A stretch of 64,000 nt of DNA from Sinorhizobium arboris LMG 14919 (GCF_000427465.1 NZ_KE386497.1:504804-568803); one strand, 5' to 3'; shown: positions 9,866 to 18,848, counted from the first letter of the stretch. Program-made: numbers and translations. Notes: generated by a model from the letters alone, not told the origin.

Positions 9866-9914
9866 CATTCCCCCTTGCAGCCGGAGGGCTTTGCCCGGCA
9901 AGGAGGAGACAGTG

Positions 9915-10967
9915 ATGAAGGCTCAAGTGCTCAACCGATACGACGACGACCTGAAAACGGACCAGTGGGTCTCGCTCGAGGAGGTCGCCGATCCCAAAAT
10001 CAACAAATCGACGGACGTCATCGTGCGCATAGGTGGCGCAGGCGTCTGCCGCACGGACCTGCACATAATCGAGGGCGTCTGGCGACCGCACATGGACCCG
10101 GGCGGCGACCAGCTCCTTCCGCTCATCATGGGACATGAGAATGCCGGATGGGTCGAAGAGGTCGGCAAGGAAGTCGAGGGCATCAAGGTCGGTGATCCGG
10201 TCATCGTCCATCCGAAGATTTCCGGAGGAACCTGCCTTGCCTGCCGACGCGGATTTGACATGCACGGCCCGGGAAAATTTCCGGGTCTCGATTGCAATGG
10301 CGGCTACGCCGAATATCTCTGCACCTCGGAGCGCAACATCGTGCCGCTTCCGCGGACGCTGGCGCCGAAGGATGTCGCGCCGTATTCCGACGCCGGGCTG
10401 ACCGCCTATCGCGCGGTGAAGAAGGCAACGCGCCATCTTCTGCCGGGAGAAAGCTGCGTCGTGATCGGCGCCGGTGGCCTCGGCCATATCGGCATCCAGT
10501 GCCTGAAGGCAATGTGTGCCGCCGATGTCATCGTCGTCGACAAATCGGATGACTCCCTGGCGCTCGCCGGCAAGATCGGGGCCGACAAACTCGTCAAGGC
10601 TGATGGGAACGAGGTCGAGGCCGTGCTCGCAATGACCGGTGGGCAGGGTGCCGAAGCCGTCATCGATTTTGTCGGCGAGAGAGGCACGACGACCAAAGGG
10701 CTCGCCATGACGCGGCCGATGGGCAGCTACTACGTCGTGGGCTACGGCGAGGACATTCGCGTCCCGACCGTCGACATGGTCATCACCGAGAAGAACATCA
10801 TTGGCAACCTGGTCGGCACGTGGGCCGAACTGGTTGAGTTGATGGCGCTCGCCGATCGGGGCCTCGTCGAATTGACAACGGTCGAATACCGTCTCGCCGA
10901 CGCAAATCGGGCGCTCCAGGATCTGAACAACGGTCGCATCCATGGGCGGGCCGTTCTCATCCCTTGA
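9915..10967 (+). CDS. Zinc-type NAD(P)-dependent alcohol dehydrogenase
   Basis: A 350-residue medium-chain dehydrogenase. It has the catalytic-zinc part (GAGVCRTDLH near residue 36 and GHENAGWVEEVG near residue 71) and a Rossmann motif (GAGGLGHIG near residue 180). Of the usual structural-zinc cysteines only a partial set is visible around residues 105-130. Alcohol dehydrogenases accompany mim/prm monooxygenase clusters, where they oxidise the alcohol product (2-propanol or acetol). It has its own sigma-54 promoter and a strong SD (AAGGAGGAG) and is followed by a terminator, so it is probably transcribed alone. Confidence 0.9.
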   Translation: MKAQVLNRYDDDLKTDQWVSLEEVADPKINKSTDVIVRIGGAGVCRTDLHIIEGVWRPHMDPGGDQLLPLIMGHENAGWVEEVGKEVEGIKVGDPVIVHPKISGGTCLACRRGFDMHGPGKFPGLDCNGGYAEYLCTSERNIVPLPRTLAPKDVAPYSDAGLTAYRAVKKATRHLLPGESCVVIGAGGLGHIGIQCLKAMCAADVIVVDKSDDSLALAGKIGADKLVKADGNEVEAVLAMTGGQGAEAVIDFVGERGTTTKGLAMTRPMGSYYVVGYGEDIRVPTVDMVITEKNIIGNLVGTWAELVELMALADRGLVELTTVEYRLADANRALQDLNNGRIHGRAVLIP

Positions 10968-10975
10968 GCCGCACT

Positions 10976-11011
10976 GTGCAGGCGGAAGAGCGCTCGGCCT
11001 TCCGCCTGCAC
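10976..11011 (+). terminator. Hairpin after adh
   Basis: Perfect 13-bp stem (GTGCAGGCGGAAG pairs with CTTCCGCCTGCAC) with a 10-base loop, starting 9 bases after the adh stop and followed by CTTTG. Probable intrinsic terminator, although the U-tract is weak. Confidence 0.7.
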
Positions 11012-11085
11012 CTTTGACGTCCGGGCGGCGGTCGCTTTTTGGACCAAAGGTCGGTCGGCCGCTGTTGAATCCCGAAGGAAATAGC

Positions 11086-11346
11086 ATGTGCAAAACCCTT
11101 ACTGCGAGGGGCCCGCAGCCTTTCCGGAAAATCAGCCGGCCGCTGAGGATTGCGGGTCATTCGACGAGCATCTGTCTGGAGGCCGCCTTCTGGCAGGTGC
11201 TCGATGCGATGGCGGTCGCCGAGGGCGTGACAACGCCGAAGCTCATTTCTGTCCTGCACGAGGAAGCCGCCCACATGTACGAGGACCTGCCGAATTTTGC
11301 CTCAGTGCTTAGAACCCTCTGTCTTCTGCATGAGAGCGGACGGTGA
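11086..11346 (+). CDS. Ribbon-helix-helix (RHH_4-type) protein, copy 1
   Basis: An 86-residue protein with a ribbon-helix-helix signature: a basic strand (RPLRIAGHSTSICLE), then LEAAFW, then a C-terminal helix (NFASVLRTLCLL). RHH_4 proteins are presumed DNA-binding. A paralogue with the same core (GHSTSI, LEAAFW, NF-S-LRT) is at 32643-32942 at the other end of the catabolic region. The ATG at 11086 follows GAAGGAAA. Target unknown. Confidence 0.75.
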   Translation: MCKTLTARGPQPFRKISRPLRIAGHSTSICLEAAFWQVLDAMAVAEGVTTPKLISVLHEEAAHMYEDLPNFASVLRTLCLLHESGR

Positions 11347-11413
11347 AGTGCGGCAAGCGGCGCCGGTTGGCTTCGCGCCGGCGCGCTCGACGTCAGACGA
11401 AGGCCAGCCTTGC

Positions 11414-11587
11414 TTAGGATGTCTTGTTCGCGGCTGTCCGGCCCTCCGCGATCCAGCGTGCCGCCAGCACCAGCGCGCCCATGCTGAACTCCTTGCCGTG
11501 CTTTGCGATCATTTCTTCCGAAAGGCTGGCGAGGCGTGCAAAAAACTCGTCCTTGCTCTTGTCCTCAGGGGTCAGTTCGGTCTGCAT
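11414..11587 (-). CDS. Small hypothetical protein (57 aa)
   Basis: Unrecognised 57-residue, largely helical, charged protein containing MGALVLAARWIAEG near its end. The start has a very good ribosome site (GAGGAGG) that overlaps the stop of the WD40 gene, so the two are probably co-transcribed. It is the last gene of the minus-strand unit 11414-13049. Confidence 0.7.
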   Translation of the reverse strand: MQTELTPEDKSKDEFFARLASLSEEMIAKHGKEFSMGALVLAARWIAEGRTAANKTS

Positions 11588-11597
11588 GGTTTCCTCC

Positions 11598-12722
11598 TCA
11601 TGATTTGAAGATTTGCGGCGGGAAGGTGACAATTGCCGCAGTCCCGTCCGCCGTACCGATGGCGAGATGGCTTCCGTTGGCCGACCACTCGAGCGCGGTG
11701 ACCGCTTCTCCGGCGTGGCGAACCACCAATTCGTCCGCGCCGCCAATGCGGGCGACGACGATCTGGCCACTGGCATAGCTGGCGGCGACCAGATTTCTCG
11801 TGGGATGGGCGGCCACGCGGTCGACGGCGACGAGCCCCGATCGGCCGGCAATCAGCGCGCCCGACCTGCTGTCGGCCAGCGGGGGCGCTTCCATCGTCCA
11901 GGCCGCGATGCGGAATGCTCCTGAGGCGATCAACGCATTGGACGGCCCGCTCCAGCAGCTCGACTCCACGGGCACGGGAAAATCATGCAGGACCGCCGTC
12001 CGTTTCGTGGCGACTTCGACGAGTCCAATGCCCTGCCGCCCGAGAGGACAGGCCAGCCAGCGGCCGTCGCCGCTCCATCTTATCGCGATCGGTCGAGCGG
12101 GAAGGTGGATGCTCTGCGGATCCGTCGCCTCCGAGGTTTCCCAAAGGAGCAGCCCGTTTGCCGTGCCGGCCGCAACGTGAAGTCCGTCCGGCGACAGCGC
12201 AATCGCGGCGATCCCGCAATTCTCCGGTTCCAGCCGAACGGGTGGGCTGCGGTGGTGCGAAAGAAAAAGGTCCACGCCGTCGCTCATGGCGGTAATTCCG
12301 TTTGCCGCCCGGTGGTCAAGCGCCATGACGGGGCCGCCCACCCGTATTCCGGCGCTTTCGATCTCGCCGCTGGCGTCAACAAACAGGAGTTCGCCCGCGC
12401 CGCTCGCGACGATGAAACGATCCGCCGGCCCCGCGGCAAGAGGAAGTGTGCGATCGTCAAGGGTCGCCGTCTCGATCAACGGCGGCGGTGGCGCCTTGCG
12501 GGGCCGGATCGTCGCCCGGCCGAAATCGGCGCTGACGCGAATGCGCTTCTCGGGCGCTTCCGCGTCGGCAAGCGGGGCGATCGCCAAACTGCCGTCAGCG
12601 CCGGCGAAGGCGACCGCCGTGCCGGCGGCGTTGAAACGCAAGTCCATAACGGTTGCTCGTCGTTGCCAGCTTCGCGCGAACAGATCGAACATTGTGAGAT
12701 TGCGGGCACTCTCCTGGTTCAT
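11598..12722 (-). CDS. WD40-like beta-propeller protein
   Basis: A 374-residue protein with repeated WD40-like blades, for example FNAAGTAVAFAGADGSLAIA near residue 30, LSPDGLHVAAGTANGLLLWE near 195 and WSANGSHLAIGTADGTAAIV near 350. There is no signal peptide, so it is probably a cytoplasmic scaffold. It lies between a coiled-coil gene and the 57-aa gene on the strand opposite to adh and mim. A WD40 protein in a diiron monooxygenase locus is unusual; role unknown. Confidence 0.85.
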   Translation of the reverse strand: MNQESARNLTMFDLFARSWQRRATVMDLRFNAAGTAVAFAGADGSLAIAPLADAEAPEKRIRVSADFGRATIRPRKAPPPPLIETATLDDRTLPLAAGPADRFIVASGAGELLFVDASGEIESAGIRVGGPVMALDHRAANGITAMSDGVDLFLSHHRSPPVRLEPENCGIAAIALSPDGLHVAAGTANGLLLWETSEATDPQSIHLPARPIAIRWSGDGRWLACPLGRQGIGLVEVATKRTAVLHDFPVPVESSCWSGPSNALIASGAFRIAAWTMEAPPLADSRSGALIAGRSGLVAVDRVAAHPTRNLVAASYASGQIVVARIGGADELVVRHAGEAVTALEWSANGSHLAIGTADGTAAIVTFPPQIFKS

Positions 12723-12734
12723 TTCGCTCCTCCC

Positions 12735-13049
12735 TCAGCCGCCTGCGGTCTGCTCCAGCAGGCGGTCGATTTCTGCCGTGGCCTCCTCGGCGTTGGCGAT
12801 GTGCTCTTCGCAGGTCCTCAGTCGCGCTCTCATCGCCGACGCCCTCTCTTGCTCGTCATGCAAGTTCTGCACCAGTTGTGGCTCCGCGCCCTTGGCGTCG
12901 GCTTCGAGCTCGAGGCGCAGCAGCTCCATTTCGGTCCCTGCCAGCGCCTGTGTCAGCTTCAGCTGTTCGGCGTTGAGACCCGCAAGCTCGGCCACGAGCG
13001 CCAGGCGCCGATGCAGCAAATTGGAAGATGATGGCTCTTGCTTGCTCAC
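12735..13049 (-). CDS. Hypothetical coiled-coil protein (104 aa)
   Basis: A 104-residue protein dominated by Leu/Glu/Ala/Arg heptad-like repeats, predicted coiled coil over nearly its full length. The start is a GTG preceded by AGGAGG. It ends 12 bases before the WD40 start, so the two form an operon. A coiled coil next to a propeller protein suggests a structural or assembly partner. No family recognised. Confidence 0.75.
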   Translation of the reverse strand: MSKQEPSSSNLLHRRLALVAELAGLNAEQLKLTQALAGTEMELLRLELEADAKGAEPQLVQNLHDEQERASAMRARLRTCEEHIANAEEATAEIDRLLEQTAGG

Positions 13050-13105
13050 CCGAACCTCCTATCGTTAGTGCCGTGCCCCGACAGTTGAGGCAAAAGGTGG
13101 ACCAG

Positions 13106-13369
13106 ATGTTCGAAACGGCAGGAAAGACATTCTTCGCGGCATTGAGAGATGCCGTTGCGAGGCGCCTGGGTCCGGACCATGCCTGTTTTCAGGTGATGGC
13201 GCGAGCGGCGGACGTCGGAGATGCCGATGCGACGGCGGCGGCGCAGGATGCGCTCAATGCGCTCGGCGGCGAGGTGGCGGCGGTCCTGATGGCCGATGTG
13301 CACAAGGCGCTTCGCGAGCATCCCGCTGGCGTTCTCGGGGCTTGGCAGCCCTTCGGCAATAGACACTGA
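13106..13369 (+). CDS. Hypothetical small protein (87 aa)
   Basis: Alanine-rich, helical 87-residue protein beginning MFETAGKTFFAALRDAVARR. The ATG at 13106 follows AGGTGG. It is encoded between two minus-strand genes and converges on the gene at 13378. Protein-like composition and a ribosome site support it, but it could be spurious. Function unknown. Confidence 0.5.
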   Translation: MFETAGKTFFAALRDAVARRLGPDHACFQVMARAADVGDADATAAAQDALNALGGEVAAVLMADVHKALREHPAGVLGAWQPFGNRH

Positions 13370-13377
13370 GGTCTCGG

Positions 13378-13851
13378 TCATGACTTTGCGCCCGGCGCTG
13401 TCCCAGGCTTTTCCCAGGTAGAAAGCTTTTCCGGCAGGTCGGAAAGCTGGCTTTGGAACTGCCTTTCCGCGATCTCGATATGGCTCCTGAGCTGATCCCA
13501 AAGATCCACGCGCAGGAGGTTCGCCTTGTCACCGAGCAATCGCTCGATTTCCTCCAGGCGGAACTGGTGGGACAGAGACACACCCGCGAAGACAAAGTCC
13601 CGCAGAAGCGTGGCATGGGTTTCGATGAATGACCCGATCATCGGGTGTGTTTCCGGCGTCAGGCCGCGGGCGGCCATCTCCGATTCCATGAACGCCTGGA
13701 AATAGCGCTGCAGCAGATATTGGCTCTCGCCGAGGAAGCGTATCTGGAAGACCAGGTCGCGAGGCATCAGCCGCACCAGGTCACCGGTTACGTTGCTATT
13801 GTAGCCGGTCACCGGCCCAAAGCCCTGCCGGTCTTTGCCCTCTTTCGACAT
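13378..13851 (-). CDS. Hypothetical helical protein (157 aa)
   Basis: Unrecognised 157-residue mostly helical protein with a motif-like stretch LVFQIRFLGESQYLLQRYFQ near residue 30. I place the start at the ATG at 13851 (GGAGG seven bases upstream); an in-frame ATG at 13866 is possible. It is divergent from the mim operon and shares its AT-rich control region, so it may be co-regulated with the monooxygenase. Confidence 0.75.
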   Translation of the reverse strand: MSKEGKDRQGFGPVTGYNSNVTGDLVRLMPRDLVFQIRFLGESQYLLQRYFQAFMESEMAARGLTPETHPMIGSFIETHATLLRDFVFAGVSLSHQFRLEEIERLLGDKANLLRVDLWDQLRSHIEIAERQFQSQLSDLPEKLSTWEKPGTAPGAKS

Positions 13852-13933
13852 CACAGATCCTCCCATTCGGCAATTTCAATCCGCAAAGAATTATGGGAGA
13901 GAAATTTAAGTTTTCAACTTTGATTCATTGTGA

Positions 13934-14005
13934 GTTACAAAGTATTCTGTCCAAAGTATCAGGGGTTGTGTAACGCTTTACATATGTAAATTACATTTGT
14001 AACGC
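13934..14005. promoter_or_regulatory. Probable activator-binding array upstream of mim operon
   Basis: AT-rich stretch with half-sites GTTACAAA (13934-13941), TGTAACGC (13969-13976 and 13998-14005) and, between the last two, the perfect 14-bp palindrome TTTACATATGTAAA (13977-13990). It lies 75-145 bases upstream of the -24 element, as expected for enhancer-binding protein sites. Confidence 0.6.
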
Positions 14006-14079
14006 GGTTATTTACACATCATCGGGAACTTCTGCCGAAGATCTCCTAGGTTCTATGTTGTCACGCGGATTTTTCGACT

Positions 14080-14095
14080 TGGCACGACCCTTGCT
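14080..14095 (+). promoter_or_regulatory. Sigma-54 promoter of mim operon
   Basis: TGGCACGACCCTTGCT differs from the adh promoter by one spacer base. The mimA start is 270 bases further on, so the mRNA has a long leader (about 14107-14365) with no obvious gene. Confidence 0.88.
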
Positions 14096-14365
14096 TCATC
14101 CTTTCGTATAAGAAGCCCACCGCCCCGACGCGGTGCCACAAGAACGAAGGAGTGGGGAAAGGGAGTTCAGACGCCAGCCGTCGCGTGGCCAGCGCCCGCG
14201 CTTTGGCGACATCCCACCCACGAGCACCTTTGCCGCGAACCACTACGGCGGAACGGTTGCGCTGAGGAGGCGTGCCGCTGTGTCCGCTTGAACTCAAACC
14301 GCGGCGATGTGCCGCTTCCGCCCAGGCCAAGGGGTCTGCGGCGCAAATCGTGGAGGCTTTGCATC

Positions 14366-16033
14366 ATGACGTCGTTGACGCTCAACAAGATAACCTCGCA
14401 GCGCGGAATATCCGTCGGTGAGGCGACGAAGAAGATATCCGATCTCGGCTGGAATCCGACCTATGTCCAGGAAGCGATGACCTTCCCGACGGATTACAAG
14501 ATCACCAAGGCGCCTCGCGATCCGATGAAGCAGGTGCTCAGATCCTATTTCCCGATGCAGGAGGAAAAGGATAACCGCGTCTATGGCGCGCTCGACGCAG
14601 CGTTGCGTGGCGACATGTTCCGCAATGTCGAGCCGCGCTGGGTGGAGTGGATGAAGCTCTTCCTGGCGATCATTCCCTTCCCGGAAATTTCCGCCGCGCG
14701 CTCCATGGCGATGGTGGCCCGTCTTGCCCCCGGTGAGGATCTCAGAACCGGCTTCACCATGCAGATGGTCGACGAGTTTCGCCATTCCACCATCCAGATG
14801 AATCTGAAGAAGTGGTACATGGAGAACTATATTGATCCCGCAGGCTTCGACATCACCGAGGAAGCCTTCGGCAAGTGCTACGCGACGACGATCGGCCGGC
14901 AGTTCGGCGAGGGCTTCATCACCGGCGACACGATGACGGCCGCCTGTATGTATCTCACCGTCGTCGCCGAGACCGCATTCACCAACACGCTCTTCGTCGC
15001 GATGCCGTCGGAAGCGGCCCGCAACGGTGACTACGCCTTGCCGACCGTGTTCCTCTCCGTGCAATCCGACGAGAGCCGGCACATCGGCAACGGTCACTCG
15101 CTGCTGATGGCGGCACTGAAGGAACCGGACAACCATCTGCTCCTCGAGCGCGACATGCGCTACGCCTTCTGGCAGAACCACGCGATCGTCGACGCCGCCA
15201 TCGGCACCTTCATCGAATACGGTACCACCAACCGCGACAAGTCGAAGGAATCCTATGCGGAGATGTGGCATCGCTGGATCTTCGAGGACTACTACCGCAC
15301 CTACATGCTGCCGCTCGAGAAATACGGCATCAAGATCCACCACGACGACGTCCAGACTGCGTGGAAACGCATCACCGAGAAGTTCTACGTCCACAAGATC
15401 GCGCAGTTCTTCGCAGTCGGCTGGCCGGTCAATTTCTGGCGCATCGAAGCCCAGCGCGAGCAGGACTTCGAGTGGTTCGAGCATAAGTACCCGGGCTGGT
15501 ATGCCCAGTTCGGCGACTTCTGGAAGTGGTACGACAAGCTCAGCCATCGCGGCGAGAAGGTCATCACCTTCAACGAGGATGTCGGCTACGTCTATCCGCA
15601 TCGCTGCTGGTCGAGCCTGGTGCCATGCGTCGTGCGCGAGGACATCGTCACCGACGTGATCGACGGGCAACTCCACACCTTCGCACACGAGATCGATCGC
15701 TGGACGGCGGTGGAGGCCTTCTCCGACGAGTACCAGGGGCGTCCGACCCCGGCCATGGGCCGCTTCAGCGGCAAGCGCGAGTGGGAGACCCTCTATCACG
15801 GTTGGGATCTCGCCGATGCGATCAAGGATCTCAATTTCGTCCGCTCCGACGGCAAGACGCTCGTTCCGCAACCGCATCTGCGGTTCGACGACAAGGAGAT
15901 GTGGACCCTCGACGACGTTCGTGGCCACACGCTGCAGTCGCCTTTGACCCTGCTGCGCGAAATGACCCCGGACGCCCGCGAGAAGCATCTCGCCGAATAC
16001 CGTGCCGGCTTCCAGGTGCGGCCCTTCAATTGA
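14366..16033 (+). CDS. mimA: Binuclear-iron monooxygenase, hydroxylase large (alpha) subunit
   Basis: A 555-residue soluble diiron monooxygenase alpha subunit of the MimA/PrmA (acetone/propane/phenol) group, related to MmoX. The six iron ligands can be placed: E107, E137, H140, E202, E236 and H239. Each is exactly seven residues before its MmoX counterpart (E114, E144, H147, E209, E243, H246). Motifs VDEFRH and SDESRH are intact. The ATG at 14366 follows GGAGG. It is the first gene of the operon mimA-small ORF-mimB-mimC-mimD. Substrate cannot be read from sequence; acetone or propane is the best inference from family and neighbours. Confidence 0.93.
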   Translation: MTSLTLNKITSQRGISVGEATKKISDLGWNPTYVQEAMTFPTDYKITKAPRDPMKQVLRSYFPMQEEKDNRVYGALDAALRGDMFRNVEPRWVEWMKLFLAIIPFPEISAARSMAMVARLAPGEDLRTGFTMQMVDEFRHSTIQMNLKKWYMENYIDPAGFDITEEAFGKCYATTIGRQFGEGFITGDTMTAACMYLTVVAETAFTNTLFVAMPSEAARNGDYALPTVFLSVQSDESRHIGNGHSLLMAALKEPDNHLLLERDMRYAFWQNHAIVDAAIGTFIEYGTTNRDKSKESYAEMWHRWIFEDYYRTYMLPLEKYGIKIHHDDVQTAWKRITEKFYVHKIAQFFAVGWPVNFWRIEAQREQDFEWFEHKYPGWYAQFGDFWKWYDKLSHRGEKVITFNEDVGYVYPHRCWSSLVPCVVREDIVTDVIDGQLHTFAHEIDRWTAVEAFSDEYQGRPTPAMGRFSGKREWETLYHGWDLADAIKDLNFVRSDGKTLVPQPHLRFDDKEMWTLDDVRGHTLQSPLTLLREMTPDAREKHLAEYRAGFQVRPFN

Positions 16034-16040
16034 TTGGCAG

Positions 16041-16064
16041 GCGGGCCGGCTTCGGCCGGCCCGC
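16041..16064 (+). promoter_or_regulatory. Perfect TTCG-capped hairpin after mimA
   Basis: A 10-bp perfect GC stem (GCGGGCCGGC with GCCGGCCCGC) closed by a TTCG tetraloop, starting 7 bases after the mimA stop. There is no T-run. Probably an mRNA processing or 3'-protection element that sets mimA level above the downstream genes. Confidence 0.65.
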
Positions 16065-16084
16065 ACAAAGGCTGGTGGCCTCAA

Positions 16085-16279
16085 ATGTCACGCGCTCGCT
16101 ACATCTTGCCCATCGCCGTTGCGCTCTGGGCAGCCATTGCCGCGACCGTCTTCATCGTCACCGGGGCAAACGCGCCGGCCGACGACTGGAAGAATGCCAC
16201 GGCCGGCTACCGGGGCGCGCTCGGCCAGAAGCAGGAAATACGAGTGAAGGTATTCGCAATCGGGAGGCTAATAACATGA
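16085..16279 (+). CDS. Small single-pass membrane protein coupled to the reductase
   Basis: A 64-residue protein with a basic N-terminus (MSRARY), one hydrophobic segment at about residues 8-28 and a short polar tail. Its stop overlaps the mimB start as ATGA, a sign of translational coupling. No such gene is part of the mycobacterial mimABCD order as I know it. Function unknown; it might tether the reductase to the membrane. Confidence 0.6.
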   Translation: MSRARYILPIAVALWAAIAATVFIVTGANAPADDWKNATAGYRGALGQKQEIRVKVFAIGRLIT

Positions 16280-17337
16280 GTGACGCTCACACAGTGCGTC
16301 TGGAGCCGGTCGGCGTCGAATTCGAGGTCGAGAGCGGCGAGACGGTTCTGAATGCGGCATTTCGCCAGGGCATCGCGCTGCCGCACGGCTGCAAGGAAGG
16401 ACAGTGTTCGGCCTGCAAATGCGTGCTGCTGGACGGCGAGGTCGACATGCTCAGATATTCGACTTTCGCACTTAACGACATGGAGAAGGACACCGGCCAC
16501 ATACTCCTGTGCCGGACGCTCGCCTACTCCGACATGGCAGTGGAACTGCTCAACTATGATGAGGAGGTCCTCTCAAAGTCGATCGCGGTGAAGACCTATT
16601 ACGGACGGATCGTCCATATCGAGCGGCTGACACACGACATCCGCGGGATTGAGATCGAACTCGACTCGTCGATCAAGTTCTGGGCCGGTCAATATGTCGA
16701 CATCACAGTCACAACGGAAAAAGGGGAGACGATTACGCGCTCGTTCTCCATGGCAAATACGCCGGACGAAGCCGAAAAGCTCTCCTTCATCATCAAGAAA
16801 TACCCCGAAGGAAAATTCTCGGGAGAGCTCGATTCCGGAGGAATCCGGGTCGGAGCCGAAGTCACCATAGTCGGACCCTACGGCACTTGCTTCCGGCGTG
16901 AGGGGCGGGATGGACCACTCGTGCTCGTTGGCGCCGGTTCCGGGATGTCGCCGATCTGGTCGATCCTGAACGACCACCTGAAGAGCGGCGAGGAACGGCC
17001 GGTCTATTTCTTCTACGGCGCCCGGACGCGCGAGGATCTCTTTCATCTCGATCGGATCGCCGATCTGACGGCGCGCCACCCCAGCGTGAATTTCATCCCC
17101 GTGCTGTCGCATGCCAACGGCGACGCCTCCTGGGAGGGATCGCGGGGCTTCGTGCATGAAAGCGTCGATGCCACGCTGAAGGAACTGGGGGTGGACGGGC
17201 AGGGCGATGTCTATGCCTGCGGTCCGCCGCCGATGATCGACGCGCTGCAACCTGTCCTGTTCATGAACGGGTTCGAAGCGGAGCGGATCTTCTTCGACAA
17301 GTTCACCACGTCGTCCAGCGCCACACCAGGCCATTGA
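16276..17337 (+). CDS. mimB: Monooxygenase reductase (ferredoxin-FAD-NADH)
   Basis: A 353-residue reductase that passes electrons from NADH to the diiron centre. The N-terminal plant-type [2Fe-2S] ferredoxin has Cys39, Cys44, Cys47 and Cys79 (CKEGQCSACK then LLC). Then come an FAD-binding domain (RSFSMAN near residue 155) and an NAD-binding domain (GAGSGMSPIWS near residue 220), ending in a typical YACGPPPMI and FDKF pattern. Second enzyme gene of the operon; start overlaps the upstream small ORF. Confidence 0.94.
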   Translation: MSDAHTVRLEPVGVEFEVESGETVLNAAFRQGIALPHGCKEGQCSACKCVLLDGEVDMLRYSTFALNDMEKDTGHILLCRTLAYSDMAVELLNYDEEVLSKSIAVKTYYGRIVHIERLTHDIRGIEIELDSSIKFWAGQYVDITVTTEKGETITRSFSMANTPDEAEKLSFIIKKYPEGKFSGELDSGGIRVGAEVTIVGPYGTCFRREGRDGPLVLVGAGSGMSPIWSILNDHLKSGEERPVYFFYGARTREDLFHLDRIADLTARHPSVNFIPVLSHANGDASWEGSRGFVHESVDATLKELGVDGQGDVYACGPPPMIDALQPVLFMNGFEAERIFFDKFTTSSSATPGH

Positions 17338-17388
17338 GGAGTGCCCGTGGCGGGACATTCAGCAACTGCAACAAGGGAGTGAGAAATT

Positions 17389-18447
17389 ATGCCAGCGATT
17401 TCGAGTTCAGTCGGTTCAGGAGCGGCCGGCGCCGCCGTATTCGCGGATTCCGACAGCCGCAAGTACCGTTACTACGATCCACGCGGCCAGCGCGCCACCC
17501 ACTATGAGGACGTCACAGTCGACGTCCAGCCTGATCCCGAGCGGTACCTGATCCAGAACTGGATCATCAATTTCTCGAACGGCAAGGGCGCCTACGTGAA
17601 GGACAACACGGCCGCGCTCAGCTCGAATTGGCACGCCTTCCGTGCCCCCGACCAGGAATGGGAACGCACCCATTATCAGCGGCAGTCGAAGATCGAGACG
17701 ATGGTGCAGAGCGTCATCGCCAACGGCCGGAAGTCCGGTGCGCCGAAGACCTATGACAAGGTTTGGGTGAAGATCCTGCAGTCGCATCTGGGCGCCTGGA
17801 AGCACGCGGAATTCGGCCTCGGCACCTCGCTGATGCAGGCGCAACGCTATGGTTACACCCAGATGATCAACAATGCCACGTTGACCAACTCTTCCTACAA
17901 GCTGCGGCTTGCCCAGGACATCACGCTTTATCTCGCCGAAATCGGAATGGACATCCCGGGATGGGACGACGCGCTCGGCAAAAAGGCCTGGCTCGAGGAC
18001 GGGATCTGGCAGGGCACGCGCGAGGCGGTCGAGACGATCATGGGCTCGGCGGACTATCTCGAGCAGTACTTCGCGATCAACATCGTTTTCGAGCCGCTGG
18101 TCGGCGAACTGTTCCGCTCCGGCTTCCTGATGCAGTCGGCGGCAGCCAACCACGACTTCATCACCCCGCCGGTGATCTCCGCGGCTGAGGCCGACTACGA
18201 CCGCAACCTCGCGAATACCATCGACCTCATCTACCTGCTCGCCCATGACGAGGTGCACGGCGCCCATAACCGGCAGCTCTTCCTGAGCTGGCTCTCCAAG
18301 CATCGGGCGCTGGCCGACAAGGCCGCTCTCGGCCTGCAGCCGATCTGGTCGATGCCGCATTCCAAGCCGATCTCGTTTGACGACATCCGGGCACAATCCC
18401 AGGAGCGGATCGGGCAAATCCTCGGCGAACTCGGTCTCAACAGCTGA
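17389..18447 (+). CDS. mimC: Monooxygenase hydroxylase small (beta) subunit
   Basis: A 352-residue beta subunit of the soluble diiron monooxygenase hydroxylase (MmoY/TouE/MimC fold, ferritin-like but without iron ligands). It pairs with MimA in the alpha2beta2(gamma2) hydroxylase. Recognisable by the early SRKYRYYDPRGQ-type segment and by size. Start ATG follows AAGGGAG; mimD starts 17 bases after the stop. Confidence 0.92.
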   Translation: MPAISSSVGSGAAGAAVFADSDSRKYRYYDPRGQRATHYEDVTVDVQPDPERYLIQNWIINFSNGKGAYVKDNTAALSSNWHAFRAPDQEWERTHYQRQSKIETMVQSVIANGRKSGAPKTYDKVWVKILQSHLGAWKHAEFGLGTSLMQAQRYGYTQMINNATLTNSSYKLRLAQDITLYLAEIGMDIPGWDDALGKKAWLEDGIWQGTREAVETIMGSADYLEQYFAINIVFEPLVGELFRSGFLMQSAAANHDFITPPVISAAEADYDRNLANTIDLIYLLAHDEVHGAHNRQLFLSWLSKHRALADKAALGLQPIWSMPHSKPISFDDIRAQSQERIGQILGELGLNS

Positions 18448-18464
18448 CATCAGGGAGAACGCAC

Positions 18465-18833
18465 ATGTCAACAGCAGCACGTGACGCTTCGAATTCCAAT
18501 ATCTTCAAATCGATGAAGGACATCACCTTCGAGCAGACGATCTCGCATCAGTGTGGGGTCACCATGAACGATTCCGTCGAGGCGCGCGCCATCGCCGAGT
18601 TCATGGGCCAGAAGCCGGGCGTCATCGTCACCTACCAGCCGGCGATGATCCGCATCGACGGCAACGGCAAGCTAATCTTCAAGATGGACGAGATCAGCGA
18701 GTTTCTCGGCCGCGAGATGACGGCGGAGATCTTCGAGGTGAACACGTCCACCCACTACGGGCGGATGGTCCGCATCGACGACAATACGGTGATCCTGTTC
18801 GGCGATATGGACGAGGTCTTCGAGTACATCTGA
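18465..18833 (+). CDS. mimD: Monooxygenase coupling/effector protein
   Basis: A 122-residue MmoB/DmpM-family regulatory protein with no cofactor motif. It binds the hydroxylase and couples electron transfer to substrate oxidation. The core, with VEARAIAEFM and PAMIRIDG, is typical. It closes the mimABCD set and is followed by a hairpin. Confidence 0.93.
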   Translation: MSTAARDASNSNIFKSMKDITFEQTISHQCGVTMNDSVEARAIAEFMGQKPGVIVTYQPAMIRIDGNGKLIFKMDEISEFLGREMTAEIFEVNTSTHYGRMVRIDDNTVILFGDMDEVFEYI

Positions 18834-18848
18834 CCAGGACCGCGAGAA

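Noticed and set aside
9747..11093. 448-codon open frame antisense to adh
   Set aside because: Overlaps the sigma-54 promoter, adh and its terminator; no motif.
14294..16084. 596-codon open frame antisense to mimA
   Set aside because: High-GC codon bias leaves long antisense frames; the sense strand has all six diiron ligands and a ribosome site.
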